Assembly: GCA_015680685.1 (NCBI GenBank)
Contig: MNCI01026259.1
Coordinates: 330,612 to 394,611 of the forward strand
Origin: Gnetum montanum
Lineage: Eukaryota > Streptophyta > Gnetopsida > Gnetales > Gnetaceae
DNA length: 64,000 bases
Direction of reading: 5' to 3'
Below, one piece after another: positions 46,780 through 59,566 of the stretch. Positions within the stretch are counted from its first letter, which is position 1, and each line of letters begins with the position of its first letter. Below the pieces are notes generated by a model. That model ran no database searches, was not told where the DNA came from, and worked only from the letters and a program-made list of their open reading frames with translations. The translations under genes and the position numbers were made by a program.

Positions 46780-47500
46780 AATGATGGTTGAACCAAAAAT
46801 TGAAGCAAATTATCAAAGATGAGATTGAGCAACTCGTTAAGGTAGGGTTCATCTATCCCATTGCGGATAGTGAGTGAGTTAGTCCACTTGTGAAAGTGCT
46901 AAAGAGAGATAACAAATGATGGGTTTGTATCAATTTTAGGCTATTAAACATGGAAACATTCAAAGGTCATTTCTCATTATCATTTGTTTATCAAGTGTTG
47001 GACACCATATTTGGGCATTACTATTATAGTTTCCTAGATGGTTATAGTGGCTATAAACAAATCTAGATTACACTAGAGGATCATGCCAAAACAACATTAA
47101 CAAGTCCTTGAGGGATCTTTGCATATCACAGGATGCATTTTGGTCTATGCAATGCTCTTGCCACTTTCCAATGTATGTTCTTAAGCATCTTTTAATAACA
47201 AATCGATAGTAGAGTAGAGGTCTTTATGAATGACTTCTCAACTTATGGTGCTACATTTGAGCAAGCCTTGAACTACCTTGAGCAAGTGGTAAAACAATGT
47301 GTGGAAACAAATCTACAACTCAATTGGCAAAAGAGTTATCTCATGGTCTAGAAAGACATTGTATTGGGGCATAGAATTTCATAGGAAGGGATCAAGGTAG
47401 ACCTCAAAGAGATAAGGGTCATCTAAGGAATTACTTGTTAACTAGAAATTGTCAAAGATGTTTCGTCATTCCTTAGACACACTAGCTACTATTAATGATA
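46780..47500 (+). pseudogene. reverse transcriptase of D
   Basis: Motifs in order: EQLVKVGFIYPIADSE, KWVCINFRLLN-like text, YSFLDGYSGYKQI, TLEDHAKTTLTSP, FAYHRMHFGLCNALATFQ, VEVFMNDFSTYGATFEQALN, LNWQKSYLMV and VLGHRIS. This is Ty3/gypsy RT. The catalytic FMDD is changed to FMND (near 47225), a G-to-A change, so the active site is lost in addition to stops. Confidence 0.8.
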
Positions 47501-47599
47501 TATAGAGAATTTCTCTAAGATCGTGAAATCATTGGTCGAGCTAAAAAGAAAGATGCTCTCTTCATATGGACAAAAAAATGCAAAAAGTGCATTACAAAG

Positions 47600-48040
47600 C
47601 CTTAAATAAAAGCTTGTAGAGACTCTAATTCTATGAGTACTTGACCAGGCTAGACCATTCCATATCATGATAGATGCATCTAACTATGCCTTGGGATCCA
47701 TGCTTACATAGTTGGATGATAAGAAATGTCCACATTACATCCACTATGCAAGTCAAAGCATTACAAGTAAATATTTTAATTACACCATCATAGAGAAAGA
47801 ACTGATGGTGGTGGTGTGTGCTCTAGCGAAGTTTAGGAACTATGTGCTTGGATAGAAAGTGTTTATGCACATAGGCCATAATGCCATTCACTTCATTATG
47901 AAGAAGCCAATGGTGAGCCCCCATGTCATATGGTGGCTAGTGATCTTGCAAAAATTCAATCTCATAATGGTAGATCAAAGGGAAATTAAGAATGTGATCA
48001 TTGACCACTTGGCTTGGTTGCGATGGAATAACAAAGAGGA
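47600..48040 (+). pseudogene. RNase H of D
   Basis: It reads RPFHIMIDASNYALGSML, KKCPHYIHYASQSI, YFNYTIIEKELMVVVCALAK and FRNYVLG, then FMHIGHNAIHFIMKKPM and LVILQKFNLIMVDQREIKN. The D (IDAS), E (IEKE) and D/N (HIGHNAI for H.D...) positions are those of gypsy RNase H. A long open stretch (47859-48311) covers its end and the integrase start. Confidence 0.75.
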
Positions 48041-48189
48041 GGAAAGTCCACTAACTAATCTATTTCCTGATAAACTTCTCTTTGCTAGTACAATAAATGA
48101 CCAAATGCCTATAGAACCAAAATGGTATGATGGCATCCTCACTTATCTTCTTACTCAGGAGATGCGAGAAGATCTAGACCATAGGAAGA

Positions 48190-49360
48190 AAAAAAAATTT
48201 CTTCATTGGGCTAAGCACTTCATGGAAATCAATGGACACCTTTACAAGGTGTGCATTGATAGCTTGGTTTGTTGGTATGTACTTGATGCAGATCAATTGT
48301 GCATTCTGTAGGATGCTCATGATGGTCCTTGTGGAGGCTACTATGATGGGAGATGCATGATGATAAAAATTCCTTATGGTAGGATACTATTGGTCCATAA
48401 TCTTCAAGGATGTCCATCAATTTGTCCAATCCTATGAGCTCTGTCAACAACATGATGGGATGATCGCATGTATGAAGGGTCCTCAATAGTGGATTCAACC
48501 ACTGGAACCCTTTGTGACATATGGGACATAGATTTCATGGGTCCCATTACATCCATGTCTAATGGGAAGGCATAGATAATTTTCACCATTGACTACTATA
48601 CCAAATGAGTAGAAACAATAGCTATCATCGACTGTATATCATCCATTGCTACTCAGTTTGTACAAAAAAAAGTTATGAATAGGTTTAGGATGCCACATGC
48701 ATTGATTTTTAATAATGGAATCCATTTTATAGGTGCTACTTTTTGAAAACTCATGCAACACTTGGCGGTTGAACATAAATTAATAACACCCTATCACCCC
48801 CAAGCCAATGGTAAAGCAGAGATGACTAATAATGAGATCACAAAGATTCTAAGAAGAACTATTAGCAAGTATAGAAGATACTGGAGCACAAAACTCAATG
48901 ATGCCCTTTGTACCTACCCCTCAACATGAAAACTCCCTATTGGCTACTCTTCCTACAAGTTGGTGTACAAAAAATTCCAACACTCCTAATTCAATCTGAG
49001 CTTCGTACACTCTCAACAACCTGTGACCTGGATCTTGACCTAAATATGGCATAAAAAGAAAGATAAATCAACTTAAATATGCTAGATAGAAATTGATTAT
49101 ACATAAGGCATTTAACAAATAATTTCATGACCTTGGGATATAGAAAGAGAAATTTCAACCAGGCCCACACATGTTCCTCAAAAAACCAAACTCCAAACAT
49201 TGTGGAAGGGGATTTATATAATTAATGAAACCTTTCCTTATAGGGTCATGATCATATACAAAACTAAAAGCCCAAGAAAGAAGTATTTGGTCAACATCCA
49301 ATAGATAAAGCCTTTCCAAAAGCCCAAGAAAGCCAGTGTAACAAAGACCTCAATGGATGT
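48190..49360 (+). pseudogene. integrase of D
   Basis: HDGPCGGYYDGRCMM belongs to the zinc-binding N-terminus. DIWDIDFMGPI, FNNGIHFIGA and HPQANGKAEMTNNEI are the catalytic blocks. The middle Asp (DNG) has become NNG, again G-to-A. The C-terminal part has LWKGIYIINETFPYRVM and KKYLVNIQ. It is non-functional. Confidence 0.75.
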
Positions 49361-51500
49361 ATGAACACTCTTAATTTTTTAAATCTCCTCCCTCCAACTC
49401 AGTTGTAGGGGATATGGCCATCCATGCTAATCATATACATGGCTCCTTAGTTTTTCTATTTTTTTTACACAATTTTGATTTAAAATCTTTTTTCTATCTT
49501 ACACCATTTTTTTTACACGATCGTTAGTACATTTAAATTGTCATTGAATATCTTATACTTTCTTATATATCTTACTTTATTTTAGTGTGATTTTCTAATT
49601 TTTGTTAATAAATGTGCTTTGTGCCAATAGGACATAGTGGTTTTGTAGCTATTACTAATGGTGGTTTATGCTTAATGTTTTGTCTGCTAATGTCTAGTTT
49701 CTATTTTGGAATTTTTGTACTGATGGCTAAGACATGGTCTCTTTTTCATGGAACAGGTAGTGAGTCCACAACATCTGCCCATTCACAAGATCTATGATTT
49801 TTCTTATTTTGGAAGTATGAGGTTCCTTTCATTAAATAAACTTTTAATAAATTTATGACCATTGTATTTTCTAGAATTGGGAAGGATTCAAAGGTTTTCA
49901 TAGGGTGTAACATCAAGGAAACTTAATACTCTTTGTATTCTTCTACTTACTTCGGTGAATGAGTGTTTTCATGAATTTCTTACCATTATATGTTGAACAA
50001 TAACAAAAATTTGAATAAGTCTTTGCATGGTGTGGTTTCCATCCAAAAAGAAAAAAAGAAAAACAAAGAGGAAAAACAAAATAAAACAAAATAAAAAAAC
50101 AAAAAATGACATGATGGAAATTCAAAGCACATCCCTTAGACAAATAAATAGGATATAAGCACTAGTTATAGGACTAAAAAGACATATTACCCATGCCTGA
50201 AGGTCCCTTCTAACTAAGGCCATCTGTTAATTCCTGCTTCTTTTTTCTTCTCTTTAAGGAATGGTGGTTATTTTGTGGGAATACTATTATGTCTCGATGG
50301 GATGGATCGATCTTAGAGTGACAATGCGAAGTCACTAAAAGTGGTTAGTTTTGGGCTAGACTAAGGATGGATCTTCTATAGTCATTTAAACAAAAATCCA
50401 AAAGGGACTACTTATGAAATCAATTTAGAATTTCATTCCACCTTCTCCATCATCTATCCATGTTGCCCGTAACTCACCTCACTACTGATGTCCATGTTCT
50501 TGTTTGGTGTGTTTATTTGATGTGCTTGAATTCTTTAGTAAAATCTTCTAGGTTTTGATCCTTAACTTCCATCAACCATTAAGCTCCTATGGGGTCCACA
50601 AACTCCTTAGGTTGAGGTTATGCAAGGGCAAACAAGGCATGTGCTTACTATGGAAAGGACCCACTTGCATATCTCTTGGCTAGGTTCATTAATCACCTTA
50701 TGATTAGGCATTCTTGTAATCAAAAGCTTTTGTACACCCATCTTTTGCATTCAACCATGTGCTCCTTTACATATTTTCTCTACTTCACACATTCTCCATC
50801 AAATTTTTGAATTTTGAAGTTTTCAAACATCCTCTTCAATGATTTCATCATATTCTTGGCCTTTTTGGAACTCCATGGATCCCAAATTCATTTAAAAATT
50901 TCTTGTATTTTTCAAAATATTCAAAATTGAAAATTTTGTTTATGGACCCCATAAATGAGGCCCTGTCGATAGAGCCCATCCATATACAAGGCCTTATATA
51001 TGCAACCTTGTCAACATAGCACCAAAATAATATAACTATGTATGACCCACCTTAGAAATTTTCACATTTGCTCACAAACACCAAGAGAGTTTTTCAAATT
51101 TTCAAAGCCTAAAACCTTTCAAAGCCCATAACTTCCTAACCGTTTATCCAAATCACTCTATTATTTGAACTTGTAGTTCCCAGAGGTAAGCTCTTTGTTG
51201 TGGAGGCCAGAAATATGTCATTTTTAATAGAAAAATTTTCACCATCTTTTCTAACTCCCACAAAGGTTTAACTAAGAAATCAACATTTAAACACTAAATT
51301 ACAGAAGTTAAACCCTTTCAACGAGCTTCAGTGATAGTTATAATAAAAATTAATTAATAAAATAAGAATAAAATAATTAATCTACCATGGTCCAATGGTA
51401 CCCATGTATAACTAACTAATGAGATAAGGTATTCAAATATTTGAAGTTACACATTATATCTACTAATATATGGATGTGTTCTGACCATAGATGGCACTAC
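49361..51500 (+). other. post-integrase spacer of D, no recognised gene
   Basis: This AT-rich non-coding sequence has an A-rich tract at 50045-50110. Parts (50940-51060) resemble the LTR text of D ('gaggccctgtcgatagag... catagcacc'), which may be a degenerate repeat or a leader for the downstream frame. The open frame 49612-49797 is not recognised. Confidence 0.4.
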
Positions 51501-51509
51501 ATGGTAAAT

Positions 51510-54240
51510 ACACGTACGAAGGAGGATTGTTTCAACCAAATGAGAAATGGCCAAGAATGAGAAGGGACCAAGAACAAGCCAAATAAAAACCAATTGCAAC
51601 CCATGCCATAGGACCTCTTAGGGAAGAGGCCAAAGTGGAATCCATTCATTAGATTATAGAGCCAGTAGTAACAATAGAACATTCCCACCAAGATGGGGCA
51701 ATAGATCAACAAGAAAACCTTGAGGTGACCCTGACAAAGGCTTGCCTAACTTAAATTAGATCAGGGGAGGTCTAGAAAATGGTGCTCTAGGAGTTAAACT
51801 TTAGATCTTTGCTAGAGTAAGCACCTAAGGAGGTACAAGACCAACTAAAGACCTCTCCCATGTAGCCAATTATCACTTCTAGTGGAGAGTGGTATATGGG
51901 AGAGACATTCTTATTTTGAAAAAATAGTTAGGCTAGTTCAATGGTCAAAATTAAGGATATTTTAGTGTCCTACTTGGGTTGTTAGAAACTAGGTTGAATC
52001 ATGCAAATATTCCAATGCAAGCAGACCCCAACATCAAAAAGGAATGGGTTTAGTGATGCTATGGTGTCAACCGCAAAGAGTACAATGTGCTTATATTGGC
52101 AGAAAGAATCCACTACAAGATTGTAGATTTTCACCTAAACCCCATAGTGAGGCCTAGCAAGATCACTAATTTTTTTACCAATGCATGGGCCACTCTAAGT
52201 GGGATATTTTCCATCAACCTTCCATAGCTAATCTATCTAGAGATAGAAATCCAATTTAAGGATAATGAACATGGAAGGAAGGCACTCCCCATTCCATGAC
52301 TCATCAAAAAATTATGTTGAAGAGGAGGAATAGTCCATTATATGAATGATTCTATTTGATGCACTTTGACCACTATTGGATAGAGATGATGAATGATAAA
52401 ATGCCTACAAAATCATTCAATAAGAGGAGCAGTAGCTACCACATTTACCTACCACTTAGAACATTGTGTTAAACATCACTACAACATGCCAATAGTTGTA
52501 TGAGTACCAAGAATGACCTTTGAGCAAGCAAGAGCAACGAGAAGGTAGGAGTGGTGGTGATCCATCTATGTACTAGCCAATAATGAGTCAGGTAAATGAG
52601 GTGGAATAAACAGTCAACTTGATGAAAGGATGTGAATCCATTTTCTCTACCCAACAAACATAGTTGTCCACAAGGTCGAGTCCTAGTGCTAGAGAGGTAA
52701 TGATATCTCTCTTAGAATAGTAGCCACTCTTAGAGATTTCTAGGAATGTCGAAACCTTCTTAGTGTGCTTGGAGCAAGGTGAGGGGGCAACAATACTAGT
52801 GATGTAACACCAAGGGCAAGAAATAGTAGCAGAGGTGGTTGCTAACAAGATTTCCAAAACACTCAATGCACCTACTGTGTTTATAACAAACAACACTATA
52901 CTTAAAGATGTATAGAAATCTACGTAGACCATAAGTGGTAGATTAAGCACAACACAACATGAATAACTACTAGACTAACTACTGGGAACTAAGCAATCAC
53001 TTGTGAATGTCTTCAATCTTTTGGATAGTATTACTGCAACCTAGTTAGAGATACTAGAGGAAAGGGGAAAGAACATTATTTTGGAAGGTTAGATTGAAAT
53101 AACTAAGGAGTTGAATGAATTCTTAGCTATTGAATTTGCTAAATTAAGAGCCCAAAGTTTTGACCCTGCAATTTTCAACCTAGCATTGACAAGAGATGAA
53201 GCTTTTGAATAGATTCACACTAGGTTGAAAGGGGTTGAGGGTGGAATGGAGATAGTAGTATTCTACCGATCCTTGGTAGAGGCCACCAAACAAAAAATTT
53301 AGAAGGCCTTGGATCTAACCTACCAAGAGAATGCATAGTTGACCATAAAGAACCATCGCCTATGACATGTTCATGCACATAAATAACAGTTGATTGAATG
53401 TATCCATCAATTGTAGGACTAAATAGCCATAGAAAACACAAAGCTAAGGAGATTAATAGATGAGAATAGAAACCTCTCCATGGAGGAGGTTCATGCCCTT
53501 TACTAGAAGATTGTAATAGAGGTAGCCACCTAGAAATTAGAAGCTATCAAATTTGAGAGAGTCAAGGATCACTATAAGACCAAGTTGGCTTACTGAAAGA
53601 AGTAAATAAGAAACATCTTCAAGTGATAAAGGCAAAGGTGAATGAGGTCCTTTAGCAACTCCAACAAGGATGAAAATTATGGTAACCCATCATTAATAGG
53701 ATTAATTAGTATAATAAAGTAGAAATTCACCAAAAGGAGTTGTAGATAGAGGAAATGATGGAATACATGGAGCTTGCTAACCTCTGGTACTAGAACCAAG
53801 CTATGTTAACTACTAGACAACCATGGTTAGAACTAGAAAAGTAGATGGCTAGTTCATACATGTTGTATGAGCCTAAGTTCAAGCACCAAAAGGACACCAA
53901 GAAAAAGCTTATGGTGGAAAATGCTGAACTCAAAGTTCTCAAGGGAAAATACATTGATTAGAGATCTTCTACTAAGAAATTATCCAAAAGAATGAATGAC
54001 TACCAAGATCTGTTGTACACAATAAAGGCATTTGATGTCAAATGCAAATAATTCGTTGCATGGTTTGTCAATGTCGAGGAGCTATTCCTAGTAATTCCCT
54101 ATCCATGGGATATCCCCATTCTAGCCCACATTAGCAATGCTATGTGAACTATGAATGATCCCCAGAGCAATGAGGAGAAGATGAAGACATTACTAGATGC
54201 CTTTCACCTTCCACTAGAGATTATAGCTGTAATATGATAG
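51510..54240 (+). pseudogene. extra degenerate ORF region in 3' part of D
   Basis: Reading rightwards, a long but stop-ridden coding-like stretch has KEYNVLILAERIHYKIVDFH, LNPIVRPSKITNFFTNAWAT and LSGIFSINLP. Later comes a CCHC-like QCTYCVYNKQHYTxRC (52870-52910). After it are Lys/Glu-rich, probably helical parts (ITKELNEFLAIEFAKLRAQS, ALTRDEAFE, NTKLRRLIDENRNLSMEEV). Athila-type elements carry an extra ORF here, but that is described as env-like, whereas this looks more like a gag-like or coiled-coil protein. The product is unknown. Confidence 0.4.
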
Positions 54241-54561
54241 CCACAATTGCATTAGCCATGATGTATACCAAAAGCTAGTGGAGGTCCTTCAAAACTTCAA
54301 GAGCCTCCATCACTTGGGATTGTTTGATCTTCTCAACCACCTTCATGCCCTTAAAGGATGTGCTCTCTAGTTTTGAGTAGTCATTTCATGGTATTTAATT
54401 TTTTTCATGAATACCACAATTTTTGTAATTTTTTGATTTGTATACTCAGGCATTCAGTTTTTTTATGTTAGTTTGGCATGTCAAGAGCTAGTCAATAATC
54501 CCATACCTTTTCAATTTTGTAAATAAACTCAAGGATGAGTTTTCATTTACTTGTGAGGGTA
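54241..54561 (+). other. 3' untranslated region and PPT of D
   Basis: It holds no coding frame. ACTCAAGGATGAGTTTTCAT is followed by TTACTTGTGAGGGTA and the LTR start. The PPT is probably GTGAGGGTA or its lead-in, which is weaker than those of E, F and G. Confidence 0.4.
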
Positions 54562-55462
54562 TGATGAGGATCAAAGTGTTTCATCAATGAAGCCTGATTG
54601 ATGCAACCCTATCTACATGGTGTTACATTATCGATGGAGCCATGTTAACATAGCATTTGTTGCATTTATGGGACCTCATTGATGTAGCTCCATAGTAAAG
54701 TCTATAAATATGTGCTTACTAGTTGTGTTTATTGGAGGTCAAGTGATAGTTGTAGTAGAGCTCTTGTAGTTTTATCATTTGAGTGGTAGAATATTTCTCT
54801 GAGTGCCCATAGTAGAAGTCAGAAAGTATATAGATCTTTATTTGAGCACTGATGTACTTGAGCATACTAGTGTGAATGGTAATATAGACATGTCTTTTGA
54901 TCAAACCTTGCCACACTTGGAATAGATTAATGATTTATTTTTGCATTTATTATTTTCATTAATTATGTAATTAATCAAGATAAACTAAACTTCAATTTAT
55001 TAATTAAGTAATTAAGTTGAATAGATTAAACACATAAGTACAACCACTTTGAGCATACATATAGCACTTAGTAATCCTAGTAGTGCTTAATGTTTGGTAG
55101 CCTAACATTGTTGTATGTATTCAAGATGTGTATGAAAAGTGGGATCAGATATTTATGTTAGGATTAGTTAGAGATTAATTAATTAGTTAGATTAAATTAG
55201 CTATTAAATTACTTCATTTCTATATTTTAAAGCACTAGTAGCATAAAACATAAAATAATAAAAATCATATGTCTTGATTACACTTAACCATACCTTTGTG
55301 CATCACAAGTGTAGTTGGGAAGACAATGAATGATTATTAGGACAAGTTCACTTCCTAAAGGCTAGTGTACTGGAAGACATAGAGTCCATAGAATTTGATT
55401 GGATTGCACATAAATGCTTAGTGATTCGTATGGTTGAGCATAAGGGTAATCATTACTCATCA
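54562..55462 (+). repeat. 3' LTR of D
   Basis: It runs from TGATGAGGATCAA to TTACTCATCA, 901 bp, and matches 42270-43160. Confidence 0.85.
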
Positions 55463-55639
55463 ACTGATATATCCATAATTAGGTAGATAACTACATATGT
55501 TGATAAATAAAAAAAATAGAAAACTCTCTTCCCATTTTTGGAGAGTAGTAAAAAGGAGGGATGACTCAAGAACTCTAACCACTAATCTTTGTGGCATCTT
55601 TGAAGTCCTCATCTAAAGCAACTATAGCATAAGAAGGTT
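55463..55639 (-). other. 3' untranslated region of B (right piece)
   Basis: This non-coding sequence is homologous to A at 26940-27180. Joined to 42013-42269 it gives the same length from PPT to gag as in A (about 3.15 kb in each). Confidence 0.6.
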
Positions 55640-57005
55640 TGTAAGTCTCCTCCTCATGATCATCACTATTGGTACTAGTTCTAGAGACATGATGCTCAAC
55701 ATATTCATTTGAAGACGATGCTTGAATAGGAGCTCTCTATGGACAAAACTTCACTCAAAATTGAGATGAAGTTGGTGGATCTTTCTAAGATAGACCTGAT
55801 TGAGAGGATGAGGAAGCATCCTTCCTCTGATAGGTGATGGGATCAATAGGCCTCCATTGGGATGAAGTACCAAAGATGCTCTCCATGGTTTGCTGGTCAA
55901 ATGACCTAGGAGCATCATCTTGATGATGAAAACTAGGTTCATGCTACATTGGATTAGGATGCTCCCCCTAGACACATGCCAATGGTGCATCTAGATTCTC
56001 TAAATTAGACTCATTTTTCAAGTCATATGTCCAAGAAGGCCTAGCTACTACCAAATGTTTTAGTGGAGAAAGAAGGTCCTCCTCACTGTCTAAAATGGGT
56101 AGAGTGGTTATCTCCTCAAACTGCTACCCATCAAAAGGAAGAGGCACTCTAGCTACATCCATTCTATTATGGAGGTAAAAGAGATCCCTGCTAATCACCC
56201 CAAATATATGAGAAAATGGCCTAAGAAGCTTCTTAAATGATGATCTCCTCTAGAAGCTAGTTGATTTGGACCTTCTTAATTGAGGAGAGGCCTGAGATTA
56301 TGATGTAGATTTCTTCTCTTGGGACTTTCGAGGCCTGGTGTTGGTTTTTTATTTTTCAACATGGATGGAGCTCCTCTTCTCTGTATACTGACTAAGGCTC
56401 CTCTTGCCTTTAAGAAAAGGAATATTAGGAATGGAAACACATTTCTATTGAATCAACAAACTGATAAGGTGAGGATGCCCAAGGATTCTCTCATGGGTGA
56501 ACAATCCTAGCATGTTACAATAAAGAGTATGACCCAAGTCCAATGGTTTTCTTGTAAGAAGGTAGTATAGAATAAACGATTGGACAAGCAACAAATAATT
56601 ATAGCTTCCCCCTTTTACCATGATGTTATAAAAAATAATTAGTAATAGGATGGAAGCATCTAGTGCCATCTAACTTCTATAAATTCTCCCACTACGAAGA
56701 GGCAATGACTTTCCAAACAATGCATCACAAAATTTATCTTGAAAAATTGGAATCACACCATTCATAAAAATGTCATTCATGGAACGAATGGTGACTCTAA
56801 ATACATGAGCACTAGAAATCCCAAGTAATGCATTAATAACTTAAGTAGATACATCAATTAGTAAATCCTCAACCATGGTAGTGAAGGCACTAATAAAAGC
56901 ATTTGTAATAGCAATGTTATAGTAAAACTCTCTAATGAGAATTTTGGACATGCAAAAATTCATAGAAATGAAGGTAGCCTAATTTAATACTTGGAAGAAA
57001 CTCAT
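55640..57005 (-). pseudogene. second ORF of B, plant-transposon-domain-like
   Basis: It starts MSFFQVLN at 57005 and, with stops, reads ILIREFYYNIAITNAFISAF, VINALLGISSAHVFRVTIRS, MNDIFMNGVIPIF, DALFGKSLPLRSGRIYRS, MALDASILLLIIFYNIMVKG, SYNYLLLVQSFILYYLL and LGHTLYCNMLGLFTHERILG. It is clearly the same gene as 27060-28501 in A. The last block (LGHTL...HERILG) is conserved between copies, so the ORF was probably about 450 residues. The function is unknown. Confidence 0.55.
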
Positions 57006-57646
57006 TAAATCCTTCTTTCTATGTTGTGAAAAAGAAAGAGAATACTCAAAAATGATAGAAATAATTCAAGTTGCCTTAAACCGATGCTATGCACTAATTG
57101 ATCTAAACTAAGCATTGTAGGCATTTGTAGTGCTGGTGGAAGCTTCCTTTGACTTACTCTTCCTAGGTAGTGGCTTTGATGTTCCAACCTTCTTGTGGGC
57201 CATGAATGTGCAAATCACTATTGTTGGTAGGGCATTGGTCATCTTTCCTAGATCATCTCATTGAAAATGAGTAGAAAAAAGAAGGGTTTGAGTTTATATA
57301 GCTATGCTTAATGAGGGTTTTTAACAAAATGATAGACATTTCCTTTGAAAGATAGATGTATCATTTGCAGCTAAAGACTACAAGTAGACATCTCTTTTTA
57401 AAATTAGATGTCTTGTCTACAATGAGCTCAAACTCAAGTAGATGTCTCTTTTAAGAGTTAGAAATCTCTAAGGAGACATCTCTTGTGACATGTAGACATA
57501 TCATGGGAGATGTCTTTAGGAAGACATCCCAACAAGATGAGGTTTAGAAAGATGGTGTTTAGGAATGGCTACCAAGGATTATAGTATTAAGAGATATACA
57601 TAATGAATCAAAGAGTTACCTTTCTTACTGAAGGGAATGAAGATGC
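57006..57646 (-). other. intergenic spacer of B, no gene
   Basis: It matches 28502-29052 in A and carries several 'agatgtctc' repeats. Confidence 0.4.
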
Positions 57647-59511
57647 CTAGTAAGCATAAGCATGAGATCCCTCTTTTGAGGTTTCTCTTCTCACAAAAAC
57701 GTCTTTAATTTCTATGGCTTGGATTTCTTTCACAAATTTTTTGGAGAGAGTCTTATCATTCTCATAGTTCTTCCTTTTGATTCTCCATATTTTCTTAACT
57801 CCCTTTCCCTTTTGAGTTGTCCATATATTCTTGTGGTTTTTCAAGATTTCCTTTTTGGGTGCATTTCGGTAAGACCAAGGAGTCTTATGATATGACTAGA
57901 TTTTCATATGATAAAACTTTAAATTTCAATTCCATTTCCTATGTCCAAATATATCACAGTAATAACATCTAACCCTTCTGTTATGATTAGAGTAATCAAA
58001 CCTTGGAGTTGTTCATGATTGGGATGTGATATTTCTTATACTTGAATCTTTGGAGAAGCCTTTTATTTGGATGAAGTTTGTGTAAAGGCTTCTTCTTGTG
58101 AGCAACATCATAGTCCACTTTTATCATGTTGACTTCTTCCTTGCTCAAGAACCATCTGAAGGGACTCTTTTCCTTTGACCAACCTTTCATTTACAAGTTT
58201 TGCATTTGTAAGTTCTTCCATAATCTTCTTATAAGACTTGGTTAACTCTTTATTATTAGCATTAAGGTTTGAGATTTCTTTTGGGAGATCAGTAATTATT
58301 ATATTTAATGAAGAAATATCTTGATCCTTTGTTTTTATTTTCTTATTCAATTTTACAAAAACACTTTGAAATGATAAGAGTTCCTTACATAATAGGTCAT
58401 ACCTCTCTTCCTCATTCTCAAATTGATCATCATCTAAGATGCTAGCATCATCATCTTTGAGAGCCATATAGATGAGGTGTAAATCTTTTGCATCATCCTC
58501 CACCTCTTCTTCACTTTATTCTCCATCATCCCAACTTATGTCAAAGGTATTTTTCATATTAAGATCATTCCTATATTTCCATTGTAATTTGTAATTACTA
58601 AGACATTTAGAGGCCACATGGCCTCTTCCACCACAAATCTAACATGCTATCAGAAAAGAATCAAAATTAGAGTTTAATAAATACTTATCTTTAACCTTAT
58701 GCTTGGTGTTGGATTGTTTTGATCCTTGTTGATAAAGGTTCTTACCTCTTTTTCTTGTAAGTAGTCATGGGACTCTTCTTAAAATAAGACCTATCTTCTC
58801 TTTGCTACTCAAATCTTGCTCAATAGGTGGTTCCTTTTCCTTGGAGGTTGACTTTAGGGAAATGGGATTTTCTTTTATTTCCCCTTCACTTATGAGATTC
58901 ATTTCATAGACAATAAGAGCACTTTGAAGCTCTTCAAATTGTATAACTTAAAAATCTTTAATCTCCTCCATGACTATAACCTTAAGTCTAAATTCTAGTT
59001 GGATTCTTTGAATCATTTTTATTATCACATTACTTTTAGGAAGGTCCTTGCATATACCTCTAATTACTATAGCTAGATCATTAGCCCTAGCAAAATAGTC
59101 TTTTATATTTTATCCTTATCTCATTTTGAGTTTGTCATACTCACATTGTAAGAGAAAAAGTTTAGATTATTTAACTATGGATGTGCCTTCATAAGTAGCT
59201 TCTAGGGTTTCCCAAATTTCCTTAGCAATTCTATAGTTAGCTATCCTATTAAATTCATATTTATTTAATGCATAATATAAACAATATTTTTCTTTTGTAT
59301 CATTCATAAATTTATCTCTTTCTTCAGACATCCACTTGCTCTAGGATTTGAGGGCCTTTGTTGCATAGTCAACTGGTGGTGTGTGTCCTTCAAGAATGAA
59401 CTCCCAAACCTCAACCTCCATTAATTTGAAGAAGCCCTACATCCTTGCCTTCTAGTAGGCAAAATCAAACCCATCGAACATATGTGGCTTGCTATATGAT
59501 GTTTCCTCCAT
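57647..59511 (-). pseudogene. copia-type gag of B
   Basis: The ATG is at 59511. Blocks in order: PHMFDGFDFAY (DUF4219-like), ERDKFMNDTKEK, EIWETLEATYEGTSIVK (UBN2), YFARANDLAIVIRGICKDLP, FEELQSALIVYEMNLISEGE, a zinc-knuckle area near 58590-58650 (C..CGGRGHVASKC-like), MEDDAKDLHLIYMALKDDDA, ERYDLLCKELLSFQ, the coiled coil DQDISSLNIIITDLPKEISN and LTNAKLVNERLVKGKESLQM, and a second Cys/His cluster. It is uninterrupted, so it is the reference for the gag that F splits in A. Several stops and frameshifts are present. Confidence 0.75.
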
Positions 59512-59552
59512 AGTTTACTCTTAAATGTTGATGTGGAGCACAAGATTACCAA

Positions 59553-59564
59553 GCTCCAATACCA
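59553..59564 (-). other. primer-binding site of B
   Basis: On the minus strand TGGTATTGGAGC lies two bases from the LTR end CTCA. It differs from TGGTATCAGAGC by two transitions. Confidence 0.7.
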
Positions 59565-59566
59565 CT

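Larger units (their letters stand above)
42270..55462 (+). mobile_element. Athila-like Ty3/gypsy element D
   Basis: Two LTRs (891 and 901 bp) enclose a PBS, gag, protease, RT, RNase H, integrase and about 5 kb of extra sequence. There is no second (archaeal-type) RNase H. The PBS, a protease with ALLDLGSGVNLIS, the FM.DF.TYG-type RT and a long 3' region after integrase together point to the Athila side of Ty3/gypsy. The target duplication is not clean, but the flanks join sequences that are continuous in A. All frames are heavily broken. Confidence 0.75.

Noticed and set aside
42265-55467. A 5-bp target duplication for element D
   Set aside because: GCTAT on the left and ACTGA on the right do not match; only the homology of the flanks with element A supports the insertion.
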